Assembly: GCA_025617745.1 (NCBI GenBank) | Contig: CM046864.1 | Location: forward strand, 930,001 to 994,000 | Reading direction: 5' to 3' | DNA from: Heliocidaris erythrogramma | Taxonomy: Eukaryota; Echinodermata; Echinoidea; Camarodonta; Echinometridae | Length of the DNA: 64,000 nt | In this document: positions 14,652 through 28,620 of the stretch, in pieces | How the letters are laid out: every line of letters begins with the position of its first letter | Position numbering within the stretch: position 1 is the first letter of the stretch | The notes under the pieces: generated by a model | Seen by the model: only the letters and a program-made list of their open reading frames with translations | Told to the model about the DNA's origin: nothing | Database searches by the model: none | Made by a program: the position numbers and the translations under genes

Positions 14652-14877
14652 GTAAGCACTTCCTGGTTAATGCTGGTATACAAAGTTTGATTATCAATCA
14701 TTAATATGAGAAGCATTAGATATTTCAAGCCCACTTCCCATTAATTTCTGAGATAGTCTTAACTTGAAAAGTAGCTATGCAGGAACCATAATTGCATTGA
14801 TTCTGATGATACTTCATCCAGAGGTAGAATTAGAAAAAAAAATCGAATGTATAAGTTATAAAAATGACTTGCAGTTC

Positions 14878-14896
14878 AACGGGACCACTTGTACAG
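14878..14896 (+). pseudogene. Exon stub: last 19 nt of a cbEGF exon
   Basis: The distance between exons 36 and 37 is 651 bp instead of about 405. The extra partial unit holds intron sequence joined directly to the final 19 nt of an exon (AACGGGACCACTTGTACAG) followed by a normal GTAAGC donor. About 104 nt of exon plus the T-run and acceptor are missing. Without an acceptor the stub should not be spliced in. It is a different deletion from the one that made the 18 exonless units downstream. Confidence 0.85.
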
Positions 14897-15179
14897 GTAA
14901 GCACTTCCTGGTTAATGCTGGTATACAAAGTTTGATTATCAATCATTAATATGAGAAGCATTAGATATTTCAAGCCCACTTCCCATCAATTTCTGAGATA
15001 GTCTTACTTTGAAAAGTAGCTATGCAGGAACCATAATTGCATTGATTCTGATGCTACTTCATCCAGAGGTAGAATTAAAAAAAAATCGAATGTATAAGTT
15101 ATAAAAATGACTTGTAGTTCATTAATCTAACTTCATGAATCTTTTTTGGTTGTTACCTACCTCTACCTCATGTTTGTAG

Positions 15180-17339
15180 ATATAGACGAATGTATGACTG
15201 GAGATGACGATTGTGACGCTAATGCTACATGTAGCAACAGCGCTGGTAGTTTTGCATGCGCCTGTAATCCTGGATACACTGGTAACGGGACCACTTGTAC
15301 AGGTAAGCACTTCCTGGTTAATGCTGGTATACAAAGTTTGATTATCAATCATTTATATGAGAAGCATTAGATATTTCAAGTCCACTTCCCATCAATTTCT
15401 GAGATAGTCTTACTTTGAAAAGTGCCTATGCAGGAACCATAATTGCATTGTATCTGATGCTACTTCATCCAGAGTTAGAATTAGAAAAATCGAGAGTAGA
15501 ACTTATAGAATGACTTGTAGTTTTCTTTATCCAACTTTATTATTTTTTTTTTTTGTTGTTACCTACCTCTACTTCATGTTTGTAGATATAGACGAATGTA
15601 TGACTGGAGATGACGATTGTGACGCTAATGCTACATGTAGCAACAGCGCTGGTAGTTTTGCATGCGCCTGTAATCCTGGATACACTGGTAACGGGACCAC
15701 TTGTACAGGTAAGCACTTCCTGGTTAATGCTGGTATACAAAGTTTGATTATCAATCATTAATATGAGAAGCATTAGATATTTCAATCCCACTTCCCATCA
15801 ATTTCTGAGATAGTCTTACCTTGAAAAGTACCTATGAGAGGAACCATAATTGCATTTTTCTGATGCTACTTCATCTAGAGGTAGAATTAGAAAAATAAAA
15901 ATCGAATGTGTAAGTTATAAAAATGACCATTAGTTCATTAATCCAATTTCATGATTTTTTTTTGTTGTTACCTACCTCTACTTCATGTTTGTAGATATAG
16001 ACGAATGTATGACTGGAGATGACGATTGTGACGCTAATGCTACATGTAGCAACAGCGATGGTAGTTTTGCATGCGCCTGTAATCCTGGATACACTGGTAA
16101 CGGGACCACTTGTACAGGTAAGCACTTCCTGGTTAATGCTGGTATACAAAGCTTGATTATCAATCATTTATATGAGAAGCATTAGATATTTCAAGTCCAC
16201 TTCCCATCAATTTCTGAGATAGTCTTACTTTGAAAAGTAGCTATGCAGGAACCATAATTGCATTGTTTCTGATGCTACTTCATCCAGAGTTAGAATTAGA
16301 AAAATCGAGAGTATAACTTATGAAAATGACTTGTAGTTTTCTTTATCCAATTTCATGATTTTTTTTTTGTTGTTGTTACCTCTACCTCATGTTTTTAGAT
16401 ATAGACGAATGTATGACTGGAGATGACGATTGTGACGCTAATGCTACATGTAGCAACAGCGATGGGAGTTTTGCATGCGCCTGTAATCCTGGATACACTG
16501 GTAACGGGACCACTTGTACAGGTAAGCACTTCCTGGTTAATGCTGGTATACAAAGTTTGATTATCAATCATTTATATGAGAAGCATTAGATATTTCAAGT
16601 CCACTTCCCATCAATTTCTGAGATAGTCTTACTTTGAAAAGTGCCTATGACAGGAACCATAATTGCATTGTATCTGATGCTACTTCATCCAGAGTTAGAA
16701 TTAGAAAAATCGAGAGTAGAACTTATAGAATGACTTGTAGTTTTCTTTATCCAACTTTATTATTTTTTTTTTTTGTTGTTACCTACCTCTACCTCATGTT
16801 TGTAGATATAGACGAATGTATGACTGGAGATGACGATTGTGACGCTAATGCTACATGTAGCAACAGCGCTGGTAGTTTTGCATGCGCCTGTAATCCTGGA
16901 TACACTGGTAACGGGACCACTTGTACAGGTAAGCACTTCCTGGTTAATGCTGGTATACAAAGTTTGATTATCAATCATTAATATGAGAAGCATTAGATAT
17001 TTCAATCCCACTTCCCATCAATTTCTGAGATAGTCTTACCTTGAAAAGTACCTATGAGAGGAACCATAATTGCATTGTTTCTGATGCTACTTCATCTAGA
17101 GGTAGAATTAGAAAAATAAAAATCGAATGTGTAAGTTATAAAAATGACCATTAGTTCATTAATCCAATTTCATGATTTTTTTTTTGTTGTTACCTACCTC
17201 TACTTCATGTTTGTAGATATAGACGAATGTATGACTGGAGATGACGATTGTGACGCTAATGCTACATGTAGCAACAGCGATGGTAGTTTTGCATGCGCCT
17301 GTAATCCTGGATACACTGGTAACGGGACCACTTGTACAG
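15180..17339 (+). CDS. cbEGF exons 37-42
   Basis: Six exons start at 15180, 15586, 15995, 16399, 16806 and 17217. Exons 38-40 and 41-43 are a three-unit repeat (offset about 1,220 bp). Exons 37, 38 and 41 carry Ala22; 39, 40 and 42 carry Asp22. From exon 39 onward the intron reads ACAAAGCTTGATT instead of ACAAAGTTTGATT in many units. The donor flank of exon 42 is gtaagcacttactgg, intermediate between the upstream gtaagcacttcctgg and the downstream gtaagctcttactgg types. Confidence 0.9.
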
Positions 17340-17618
17340 GTAAGCACTTACTGGTTAATGCTGGTATACAAAGCTTGATTATCAATCATTTATACGAGAA
17401 GCATTAGATATTTCAAGTCCACTTCCCATCAATTTCTGAGATAGTCTTACTTTGAAAAGTAGCTATACAGGAACCATAATTGCATTGTTTCTGATGCTAC
17501 TTCATCCAGAGTTAGAATTAGAAAAATCGAGAGTATAACTTATGAAAATTACTTGTAGTTTTCTTTATTCAATTTCATGATTTTTTTTGTTGTTGTTACC
17601 TCTACCTCATGTTTTTAG

Positions 17619-20600
17619 ATATAGACGAATGTATGACTGGAGATGACGATTGTGACGCTAATGCTACATGTAGCAACAGCGATGGGAGTTTTGCATGCGC
17701 CTGTAATCCTGGATACACTGGTAACGGGACCACTTGTACAGGTAAGCTCTTACTGGTTAATGCTGGTATACAAAGCTTGATTATCAATCATTTATATGAG
17801 AAGCATTAGATATTTCAAGCCCACTTCCCATCAAATTCTGAGATAGTCTTACCTTGAAAAGTACCTATGAGAGGAAACATAATTGCATTGTTTCTGATGC
17901 TACTTCATCCAGAGTTAGAATTAGAAAAATCGAGAGTATAACTTATGAAAATGAGTTGTAGTTCATTAATCTAACTTCATGAATCTTTTTTGTTGTTACC
18001 TACCTCTACCTCATGTTTTTAGATATAGACGAATGTATGACTGGAGATGACGATTGTGACGCTAATGCTACATGTAGCAACAGCGATGGGAGTTTTGCAT
18101 GCGCCTGTAATCCTGGATACACTGGTAACGGGACCACTTGTACAGGTAAGCACGTCCTGGTTAATGCTGGTATACAAAGTTTGATTATCAATCATTTATA
18201 TGAGAAGCATTAGATATTTCAAGTCCACTTCCCATCAATTTCTGAGATAGTCTTATTTTGAAAAGTAGCTATACAGGAACCATAATTGCATTGTTTCTGA
18301 TGCTACTTCATCCAGAGTTAGAATTAGAAAAATCGAGAGTATAACTTATGAAAATTACTTGTAGTTTTCTTTATCCAATTTCATGATTTTTTTTTGTTGT
18401 TGTTACCTCTACCTCATGTTTTTAGATATAGACGAATGTATGACTGGAGATGACGATTGTGACGCTAATGCTACATGTAGCAACAGCGATGGGAGTTTTG
18501 CATGCGCCTGTAATCCTGGATACACTGGTAACGGGACCACTTGTACAGGTAAGCACGTCCTGGTTAATGCTGGTATACAAAGTTTGATTATCAATCATTA
18601 ATATGAGAAGCATTAGATATTTCAAGCCCACTTCCCATCAATTTCTGAGATAGTTTTACCTTGAAAAGTACCTATGAGAGGAACCATAATTGCATTGATT
18701 CTGATGCTACTTCATCCAGATGTAGAATTAGAAAAAAAAATCGAATGTATAAGTTATAAAAATCACTTGTAGTTGATTAATCTAGCTTCCTGGTTAAGCA
18801 CTTCCTGGTTAATGCTGGTATAGAACGTCTGAATATCAATCATTTATATGAGAAGCATTAGATATTTGAAGTCCACTTCCCATCAATTTCTGAGAGAATC
18901 TTACTTTGAAAAGTAGCTATGCAGGAACCATTATTGCATTTTTTCTGATGCTACTTCATCCAGAGTTAGAATTAGAAAAATCGAGTGTAGAACTTATAGA
19001 ATGATATGTAATTTTCTTTATCCAATTTAATTATTTTTTTTTTCTGTTACCTACCTCTACTTCATGTTTGTAGATATAGACGAATGTATGACTGGAGATG
19101 ACGATTGTGACGCTAATGCTACATGTAGCAACAGTGCTGGTAGTTTTGCATGCGCCTGTAATCCTGGATACACTGGTAACGGGACCACTTGTACAGGTAA
19201 GCTCTTACTGGTTAATGCTGGTATAAAAAGCTTGATTATCAATCATTTATACGAGAAGCATTAGATATTTCAAGTCCACTTCCCATCAATTTCTGAGATA
19301 GTCTTACTTTGAAAAGTATCTATGCAGGAACCATAATTGCATTGTTTCTGATGCTACTTCATCCAGAGTTAGAATTAGAAAAATCGAGTGTAGAACTTAT
19401 AGAATGATATGTAATTTTCTTTATCCAATTTAATTATTTTTTTTTTTTGTTACCTACCTCTACTTCATGTTTGTAGATATAGACGAATGTATGACTGGAG
19501 ATGACGATTGTGACGCTAATGCTACATGTAGCAACAGTGCTGGTAGTTTTGCATGCGCCTGTAATCCTGGATACACTGGTAACGGGACCACTTGTACAGG
19601 TAAGCTCTTACTGGTTAATGCTGGTATACAAAGCTTGATTATCAGTCATTTATACGAGAAGCATTAGATATTTCAAGTCCACTTCCCATCAATTTCTGAG
19701 ATAGTCTTACTTTGAAAAGTATCTATGCAGGAACCATAATTGCATTGATTCTGATGCTACTTCATCCAGATGGAGAATTAGAAAAAAAATCGAATGTATA
19801 AGTTATAAAAATGACTTGTAGTTGATTAATCTAACTTCCTGGTTAAGCACTTCCTGGTTAATGCTGGTATAGAAAGTCTGATTATCAATCATTTATATGA
19901 GAAGCGTTAGATATTTCAAGTCCACTTCCCATCAATTTCTGAGATAGTCTTACTTTGAAAAGTTGTTATGCAGGAACCATAATTGCATTTTTTCTGATGC
20001 TACTTCATCCAGAGTTAGAATTAGAAAACTCGAGTGTAGAAATTATAGAATGACTTGTAGTTTTCTTTATCCAATTTTATTATTTCTTTTTTCTGTTACC
20101 TACCTCTACTTCATGTTTGTAGATATAGACGAATGTATGACTGGAGATGACGATTGTGACGCTAATGCTACATGTAGCAACAGCGATGGTAGTTTTGCAT
20201 GCGCCTGTAATCCTGGATACACTGGTAACGGGACCACTTGTACAGGTAAGCTCTTACTGGTTAATGCTGGTATACAAAGCTTGATTATCAATCATTTATA
20301 CGAGAAGCATTAGATATTTCAAGTCCACTTCCCATCAATTTCTGAGATAGTCTTACTTTGAAAAGTAGCTATGCAGGAACCATAATTGCATTGTATCTGA
20401 TGCTACTTCATGCAGGGTTAGAATTAGAAAAATCGAGAGTAGAACTTATAGAATGATATGTAATTTTCTTTATCCAACTTTATTATTTATTTTTTTGTGT
20501 TACCTACCTCTACTTCATGTTTGTAGATATAGACGAATGTATGACTGGAGATGACGATTGTGACGCTAATGCTACATGTAGCAACAGCGCTGGTAGTTTT

Positions 20601-21054
20601 GCATGCGCCTGTAATCCTGGATACACTGGTAACGGGACCACTTGTACAGGTAAGCTCTTACTGGTTAATGCTGGTATACAAAGCTTGATTATCAGTCATT
20701 TATACGAGAAGCATTAGATATTTCAAGTCCACTTCCCATCAATTTCTGAGATAGTCTTACTTTGAAAAGTATCTATGCAGGAACCATAATTGCATTGTTT
20801 CTGATGCTACTTCATCCAGAGTTACAATTAGAAAAATCGAGAGTAGAACTTATAGAATGACTTGTAGTTTTCTTTATCCATTTTTTTTTTTTTTTTTTTT
20901 TGTGTTCCCTACCTCTACTTCATGTTTGTAGATATAGACGAATGTATGACTGGAGATGACGATTGTGACGCTAATGCTACATGTAGCAACAGCGATGGTA
21001 GTTTTGCATGCGCCTGTAATCCTGGATACACTGGTAACGGGACCACTTGTACAG
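17619..21054 (+). CDS. cbEGF exons 43-50 (first copy of the 3.71-kb block)
   Basis: Eight exons start at 17619, 18023, 18426, 19074, 19477, 20123, 20527 and 20932. Exonless units lie between 18548 and 19074 and between 19599 and 20123. Most exons here are followed by gtaagctcttactgg; 18023 and 18426 keep gtaagcacgtcctgg. Ala22 exons are 19074, 19477 and 20527. The acceptor of exon 50 is preceded by a run of about 20 T and then GTGTTCCC, where most units have TTGTTACC. Confidence 0.9.
18549..19073 (+). repeat. Exonless units (first of 18 dispersed copies)
   Basis: An extra partial unit of about 245 bp is inserted between two exon-bearing units. It consists of intron only: the intron up to GATTAATCTAAC is joined to the post-donor intron (TTCCTGGTTAAGCAC then TTCCTGGTTAATGC), so T-run, acceptor and the whole exon are deleted. 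Start of the fused TTCCTGGTTAAGC core in each copy: 18787, 19836, 22502, 23550, 25006, 26453, 29476, 32138, 35219, 38666, 43154, 44610, 45260, 47122, 52131, 54357, 55005, 55655. The copies at 32138 and 35219 carry one extra TTCCTGGTTAAGCAC. The effect is an intron of about 525 instead of 282 nt; reading frame is unaffected. Confidence 0.9.
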
Positions 21055-21334
21055 GTAAGCTCTTACTGGTTAATGCTGGTATACAAAGCTTGATTATCAG
21101 TCATTTATACGAGAAGCATTAGATATTTCAAGTCCACTTCCCATCAATTTCTGAGATAGTCTTACTTTGAAAAGTAGCTATACAGGAACCATAATTGCAT
21201 TGTTTCTGATGCTACTTCATCCAGAGTTAGAATTAGAAAAATCGAGAGTATAACTTATGAAAATTACTTGTAGTTTTCTTTATCCAATTTCATGATTTTT
21301 TTTTGTTGTTGTTACCTCTACCTCATGTTTTTAG

Positions 21335-24300
21335 ATATAGACGAATGTATGACTGGAGATGACGATTGTGACGCTAATGCTACATGTAGCAACAGCGATG
21401 GGAGTTTTGCATGCGCCTGTAATCCTGGATACACTGGTAACGGGACCACTTGTACAGGTAAGCTCTTACTGGTTAATGCTGGTATACAAAGCTTGATTAT
21501 CAATCATTTATATGAGAAGCATTAGATATTTCAAGCCCACTCCCATCAAATTCTGACATAGTCTTACCTTAAAAAGTACCTATGAGAGGAAACATAATTG
21601 CATTGTTTCTGATGCTACTTCATCCAGAGTTAGAATTAGAAAAATCGAGAGTATAACTTATGAAAATGAGTTGTAGTTCATTAATCTAACTTCATGAATC
21701 TTTTTTGTTGTTACCTACCTCTACCTCATGTTTTTAGATATAGACGAATGTATGACTGGAGATGACGATTGTGACGCTAATGCTACATGTAGCAACAGCG
21801 ATGGGAGTTTTGCATGCGCCTGTAATCCTGGATACACTGGTAACGGGACCACTTGTACAGGTAAGCACGTCCTGGTTAATGCTGGTATACAAAGTTTGAT
21901 TATCAATCATTTATATGAGAAGCATTAGATATTTCAAGTCCACTTCCCATCAATTTCTGAGATAGTCTTATTTTGAAAAGTAGCTATACAGGAACCATAA
22001 TTGCATTGTTTCTGATGCTACTTCATCCAGAGTTAGAATTAGAAAAATCGAGAGTATAACTTATGAAAATTACTTGTAGTTTTCTTTATCCAATTTCATG
22101 ATTTTTTTTTGTTGTTGTTACCTCTACCTCATGTTTTTAGATATAGACGAATGTATGACTGGAGATGACGATTGTGACGCTAATGCTACATGTAGCAACA
22201 GCGATGGGAGTTTTGCATGCGCCTGTAATCCTGGATACACTGGTAACGGGACCACTTGTACAGGTAAGCACGTCCTGGTTAATGCTGGTATACAAAGTTT
22301 GATTATCAATCATTAATATGAGAAGCATTAGATATTTCAAGCCCACTTCCCATCAGTGTCTGAGATAGTTTTACCTTGAAAAGTACCTATGAGAGGAACC
22401 ATAATTGCATTGATTCTGATGCTACTTCATCCAGATGTAGAATTAGAAAAAAAAATCGAATGTATAAGTTATAAAAATCACTTGTAGTTGATTAATCTAG
22501 CTTCCTGGTTAAGCACTTCCTGGTTAATGCTGGTATAGAACGTCTGAATATCAATCATTTATATGAGAAGCATTAGATATTTGAAGTCCACTTCCCATCA
22601 ATTTCTGAGAGAATCTTACTTTGAAAAGTAGCTATGCAGGAACCATTATTGCATTTTTTCTGATGCTACTTCATCCAGAGTTAGAATTAGAAAAATCGAG
22701 TGTAGAACTTATAGAATGATATGTAATTTTCTTTATCCAATTTAATTATTTTTTTTTCTGTTACCTACCTCTACTTCATGTTTGTAGATATAGACGAATG
22801 TATGACTGGAGATAACGATTGTGACGCTAATGCTACATGTAGCAACAGTGCTGGTAGTTTTGCATGCGCCTGTAATCCTGGATACACTGGTAACGGGACC
22901 ACTTGTACAGGTAAGCTCTTACTGGTTAATGCTGGTATAAAAAGCTTGATTATCAGTCATTTATACGAGAAGCATTAGATATTTCAAGTCCACTTCCCAT
23001 CAATTTCTGAGATAGTCTTACTTTGAAAAGTATCTATGCAGGAACCATAATTGCATTGTTTCTGATGCTACTTCATCCAGAGTTAGAATTAGAAAAATCG
23101 AGTGTAGAACTTATAGAATGATATGTAATTTTCTTTATCCAATTTAATTATTTTTTTTTTCTGTTACCTACCTCTACTTCATGTTTGTAGATATAGACGA
23201 ATGTATGACTGGAGATGACGATTGTGACGCTAATGCTACATGTAGCAACAGTGCTGGTAGTTTTGCATGCGCCTGTAATCCTGGATACACTGGTAACGGG
23301 ACCACTTGTACAGGTAAGCTCTTACTGGTTAATGCTGGTATACAAAGCTTGATTATCAGTCATTTATACGAGAAGCATTAGATATTTCAAGTCCACTTCC
23401 CATCAATTTCTGAGATAGTCTTACTTTGAAAAGTATCTATGCAGGAACCATAATTGCATTGATTCTGATGCTACTTCATCCAGATGGAGAATTAGAAAAA
23501 AAATCGAATGTATAAGTTATAAAAATGACTTGTAGTTGATTAATCTAACTTCCTGGTTAAGCACTTCCTGGTTAATGCTGGTATAGAAAGTCTGATTATC
23601 AATCATTTATATGAGAAGCGTTAGATATTTCAAGTCCACTTCCCATCAATTTCTGAGATAGTCTTACTTTGAAAAGTTGTTATGCAGGAACCATAATTGC
23701 ATTTTTTCTGATGCTACTTCATCCAGAGTTAGAATTAGAAAACTCGAGTGTAGAAATTATAGAATGACTTGTAGTTTTCTTTATCCAATTTTATTATTTC
23801 TTTTTCTGTTACCTACCTCTACTTCATGTTTGTAGATATAGACGAATGTATGACTGGAGATGACGATTGTGACGCTAATGCTACATGTAGCAACAGCGAT
23901 GGTAGTTTTGCATGCGCCTGTAATCCTGGATACACTGGTAACGGGACCACTTGTACAGGTAAGCTCTTACTGGTTAATGCTGGTATACAAAGCTTGATTA
24001 TCAATCATTTATACGAGAAGCATTAGATATTTCAAGTCCACTTCCCATCAATTTCTGACATAGTCTTACTTTGAAAAGTAGCTATGCAGGAACCATAATT
24101 GCATTGTATCTGATGCTACTTCATGCAGGGTTAGAATTAGAAAAATCGAGAGTAGAACTTATAGAATGATATGTAATTTTCTTTATCCAACTTTATTATT
24201 TATTTTTTTGTGTTACCTACCTCTACTTCATGTTTGTAGATATAGACGAATGTATGACTGGAGATGACGATTGTGACCCTAATGCTACATGTAGCAACAG

Positions 24301-24768
24301 TGCTGGTAGTTTTGCATGCGCCTGTAATCCTGGATACACTGGTAACGGGACCACTTGTACAGGTAAGCTCTTACTGGTTAATGCTGGTATACAAAGCTTG
24401 ATTATCAGTCATTTATACGAGAAGCATTAGATATTTCAAGTCCACTTCCCATCAATTTCTGAGATAGTCTTACTTTGAAAAGTATCTATGCAGGAACCAT
24501 AATTGCATTGTTTCTGATGCTACTTCATCCAGAGTTACAATTAGAAAAATCGAGAGTAGAACTTATAGAATGACTTGTAGTTTTCTTTATCCATTTTTTT
24601 TTTTTTTTTTTTTTTGTGTTCCCTACCTCTACTTCATGTTTGTAGATATAGACGAATGTATGACTTTAGATGACGATTGTGACGCTAATGCTACATGTAG
24701 CAACAGCGATGGTAGTTTTGCATGCGCCTGTAATCCTGGATACACTGGTAACGGGACCACTTGTACAG
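21335..24768 (+). CDS. cbEGF exons 51-58 (second copy of the 3.71-kb block)
   Basis: Eight exons start at 21335, 21738, 22141, 22788, 23191, 23836, 24240 and 24646, each matching exons 43-50 at an offset of 3,713-3,716 bp, exonless units included. Copy-specific changes: exon 54 has Asn for Asp10 (DNDC), exon 57 has Pro for Ala14 (CDPNATC), exon 58 has Leu for Gly8 (MTLDDDC). All six cysteines and both sequons are kept in each. Confidence 0.9.
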
Positions 24769-25292
24769 GTAAGCTCTTACTGGTTAATGCTGGTATACAA
24801 AGCTTGATTATCAATCATTTATATGAGAAGCATTAGATATTTCACGTCCACTTCCCATCAATTTCTGAGATAGTTTTACCTTGAAAAGTACCTATGAGAG
24901 GAACCATAATTGCATTGATTCTGAAGCTACTTCATCCAGATGGAGAATTAGAAAAAAAATCGAATGTATAAGTTATAAAAATGACTTGTAGTTGATTAAT
25001 CTAACTTCCTGGTTAAGCACTTCCTGGTTAATGCTGGTATAGAAAGTCTGATTATCAATCATTTATATGAGAAGCGTTAGATATTTCAAGTCCACTTCCC
25101 ATCAATTTCTGAGATAGTCTTACTTTGAAAAGTAGCTATGCAGGAACCATAATTGCATTTTTTCTGATGCTACTTCATCCAGAGTTAGAATTAGAAAACT
25201 CGAGTGTAGAAATTATAGAATGACTTGTAGTTTTCTTTATCCAATTTTATTATTTCTTTTTTCTGTTACCTACCTCTCCTTCATGTTTGTAG

Positions 25293-28200
25293 ATATAGAC
25301 GAATGTATGACTGGAGATGACGATTGTGACGCTAATGCTACATGTAGCAACAGCGATGGTAGTTTTGCATGCGCCTGTAATCCTGGATACACTGGTAACG
25401 GGACCACTTGTACAGGTAAGCTCTTACTGGTTAATGCTGGTATACAAAGCTTGATTATCAATCATTTATACGAGAAGCATTAGATATTTCAAGTCCACTT
25501 CCCATCAATTTCTGACATAGTCTTACTTTGAAAAGTAGCTATGCAGGAACCATAATTGCATTGTATCTGATGCTACTTCATGCAGGGTTAGAATTAGAAA
25601 AATCGAGAGTAGAACTTATAGAATGACTTATAGTTTTGTTTATCCAACTTTATTATTTTTTTTTTTGTGTTACCTACCTCTACTTCATGTTTGTAGATAT
25701 AGACGAATGTATGACTGGAGATGACGATTGTGACGCTAATGCTACATGTAGCAACAGTGCTGGTAGTTTTGCATGCGCCTGTAATCCTGGATACACTGGT
25801 AACGGGACCACTTGTACAGGTAAGCTCTTACTGGTTAATGCTGGTATACAAAGCTTGATTATCAGTCATTTATACGAGAAGCATTAGATATTTCAAGTCC
25901 ACTTCCCATCAATTTCTGAGATAGTCTTACTTTGAAAAGTATCTATGCAGGAACCATAATTGCATTGTTTCTGATGCTACTTCATCCAGAGTTAGAATTA
26001 GAAAAATCGAGAGTAGAACTTATAGAATGACTTGTAGTTTTCTTTATCCAATTTTTTTTTTTTTTTGTGTTCCCTACCTCTACTTCATGTTTGTAGATAT
26101 AGACGAATGTATGACTGGAGATGACGATTGTGACGCTAATGCTACATGTAGCAACAGCGATGGTAGTTTTGCATGCGCCTGTAATCCTGGATACACTGGT
26201 AACGGGACCACTTGTACAGGTAAGCTCTTACTGGTTAATGCTGGTATACAAAGCTTGATTATCAATCATATGAGAAGCATTAGATATTTCAAGTCCACTT
26301 CCCATCAATTTCTCAGATAGTTTTACCTTGAAAAGTACCTATGAGAGGAACCATAATTGCATTGATTCTGATGCTACTTCATCCAGATGGAGAATTAGAA
26401 AAAAAATCGAATGTATAAGTTATAAAAATGACTTGTAGTTGATTAATCTAACTTCCTGGTTAAGCACTTCCTGGTTAATGCTGGTATAGAAAGTCTGATT
26501 ATCAATCATTTATATGAGAAGCGTTAGATATTTCAAGTCCACTTCCCATCAATTTCTGAGATAGTCTTACTTTGAAAAGTATCTATGCAGGAACCATAAT
26601 TGCATTGTTTCTGATGCTACTTCATCCAGAGTTAGAATTAGAAAAATCGAGAGTAGAACTTATAGAATGACTTGTAGTTTTCTTTATCCAATTTTTTTTT
26701 TTTTTGTGTTCCCTACCTCTACTTCATGTTTGTAGATATAGACGAATGTATGACTGGAGATGACGATTGTGACGCTAATGCTACATGTAGCAACAGCGAT
26801 GGTAGTTTTGCATGCGCCTGTAATCCTGGATACACTGGTAACGGGACCACTTGTACAGGTAAGCTCTTACTGGTTAATGCTGGTATACAAAGCTTGATTA
26901 TCAATCATTTATATGAGAAGCATTAGATATTTCAAGCCCACTCCCCATCAATTCTGAGATAGTCTTACCTTAAAAGTACCTATGAGAGGAAACATAATTG
27001 CATTGTTTCTGATGCTACTTCATCCAGAGTTAGAATTAGAAAAATCGAGAGTATAACTTATGAAAATGAGTTGTAGTTCATTAATCTAACTTCATGAATC
27101 TTTTTTGTTGTTACCTACCTCTACCTCATGTTTTTAGATATAGACGAATGTATGACTGGAGATGACGATTGTGACGCTAATGCTACATGTAGCAACAGCG
27201 ATGGGAGTTTTGCATGCGCCTGTAATCCTGGATACACTGGTAACGGGACCACTTGTACAGGTAAGCACGTCCTGGTTAATGCTGGTATACAAAGTTTGAT
27301 TATCAATCATTTATATGAGAAGCATTAGATATTTCAAGTCCACTTCCCATCAATTTCTGAGATAGTCTTACTTTGAAAAGTAGCTATACAGGAACCATAA
27401 TTGCATTGTTTCTGATGCTACTTCATCCAGAGTTAGAATTAGAAAAATCGAGAGTATAACTTATGAAAATTACTTGTAGTTTTCTTTATCCAATTTCATG
27501 ATTTTTTTTTGTTGTTGTTACCTCTACCTCATGTTTTTAGATATAGACGAATGTATGACTGGAGATGACGATTGTGACGCTAATGCTACATGTAGCAACA
27601 GCGATGGGAGTTTTGCATGCGCCTGTAATCCTGGATACACTGGTAACGGGACCACTTGTACAGGTAGGCACGTCCTGGTTAATGCTGGTATACAAAGTTT
27701 GATTATCAATCATTAATATGAGAAGCATTAGATATTTCAAGCCCACTTTCCATCAGTTTCTGAGATAGTCTTACTTTGAAAAGTAGCTATGCAGAACCAT
27801 AATTGCATTGTTTCTGATGCTACTTCATCCACAGTTAGAATTAGAAAAATCTAGTGTAGAACTTATGAAAATGACTTGTAGTTTTCTTTACCCAATTTTA
27901 TTATTATTTTTTTGTTACCTACCTCTACTTCATGTTTGTAGATATAGACGAATGTATGACTGGAGATGACGATTGTGACGCTAATGCTACATGTAGCAAC
28001 AGGGATGGTAGTTTTGCATGCGCCTGTAATCCTGGATACACTGGTAACGGGACCACTTGTACAGGTAAGCTCTTACTGCTTAATGCTGATATATAAAGCT
28101 TGATTATCAATCATTTATACGAGAAGCATTAGATATTTCAAGTCCACTTCCCATCAATTTCTGAGATAGTCTTACTTTGAAAAGTAGCTATGCAGGAACC

Positions 28201-28468
28201 ATAATTGCATTGTTTCTGATGCTACTTCATCCAGAGTTAGAATGAGAAAAATCGAGAGTATAACTTATGAAAATGACTTGTAGTTCATTAATCTAACTTT
28301 ATGAATCTTTTTTTGTTGTTACCTACCTTTACCTCATGTTTTTAGATATAGACGAATGTATGACTGGAGATGACGATTGTGACGCTAATGCTACATGTAG
28401 CAACAGCGATGGTAGTTTTGCATGCGCCTGTAATCCTGGATACACTGGTAACGGGACCACTTGTACAG
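25293..28468 (+). CDS. cbEGF exons 59-66
   Basis: Eight exons start at 25293, 25697, 26097, 26736, 27138, 27541, 27942 and 28346. Exons 59-61 repeat 56-58 at an offset of 1,451-1,457 bp. Exons 63-64 repeat 52-53 at 5,400 bp. Exonless units precede exons 59 and 62. Exon 64 has the weaker-looking donor GTAGGC. Exon 65 has Arg for Ser21 (AGGGATGG). Only exon 60 carries Ala22. Confidence 0.9.
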
Positions 28469-28587
28469 GTAAGCTCTTACTTGTTAATGCTGGTATACAA
28501 AGGTTGATTATCAATCATTTATATGAGAAGCATTAGATATTTCAAGCCCACTTCCCATCAATTTCTGAGATAGTCTTACATTGAAAA

Positions 28588-28588
<1 letters not shown>

Positions 28589-28620
<32 letters not shown>

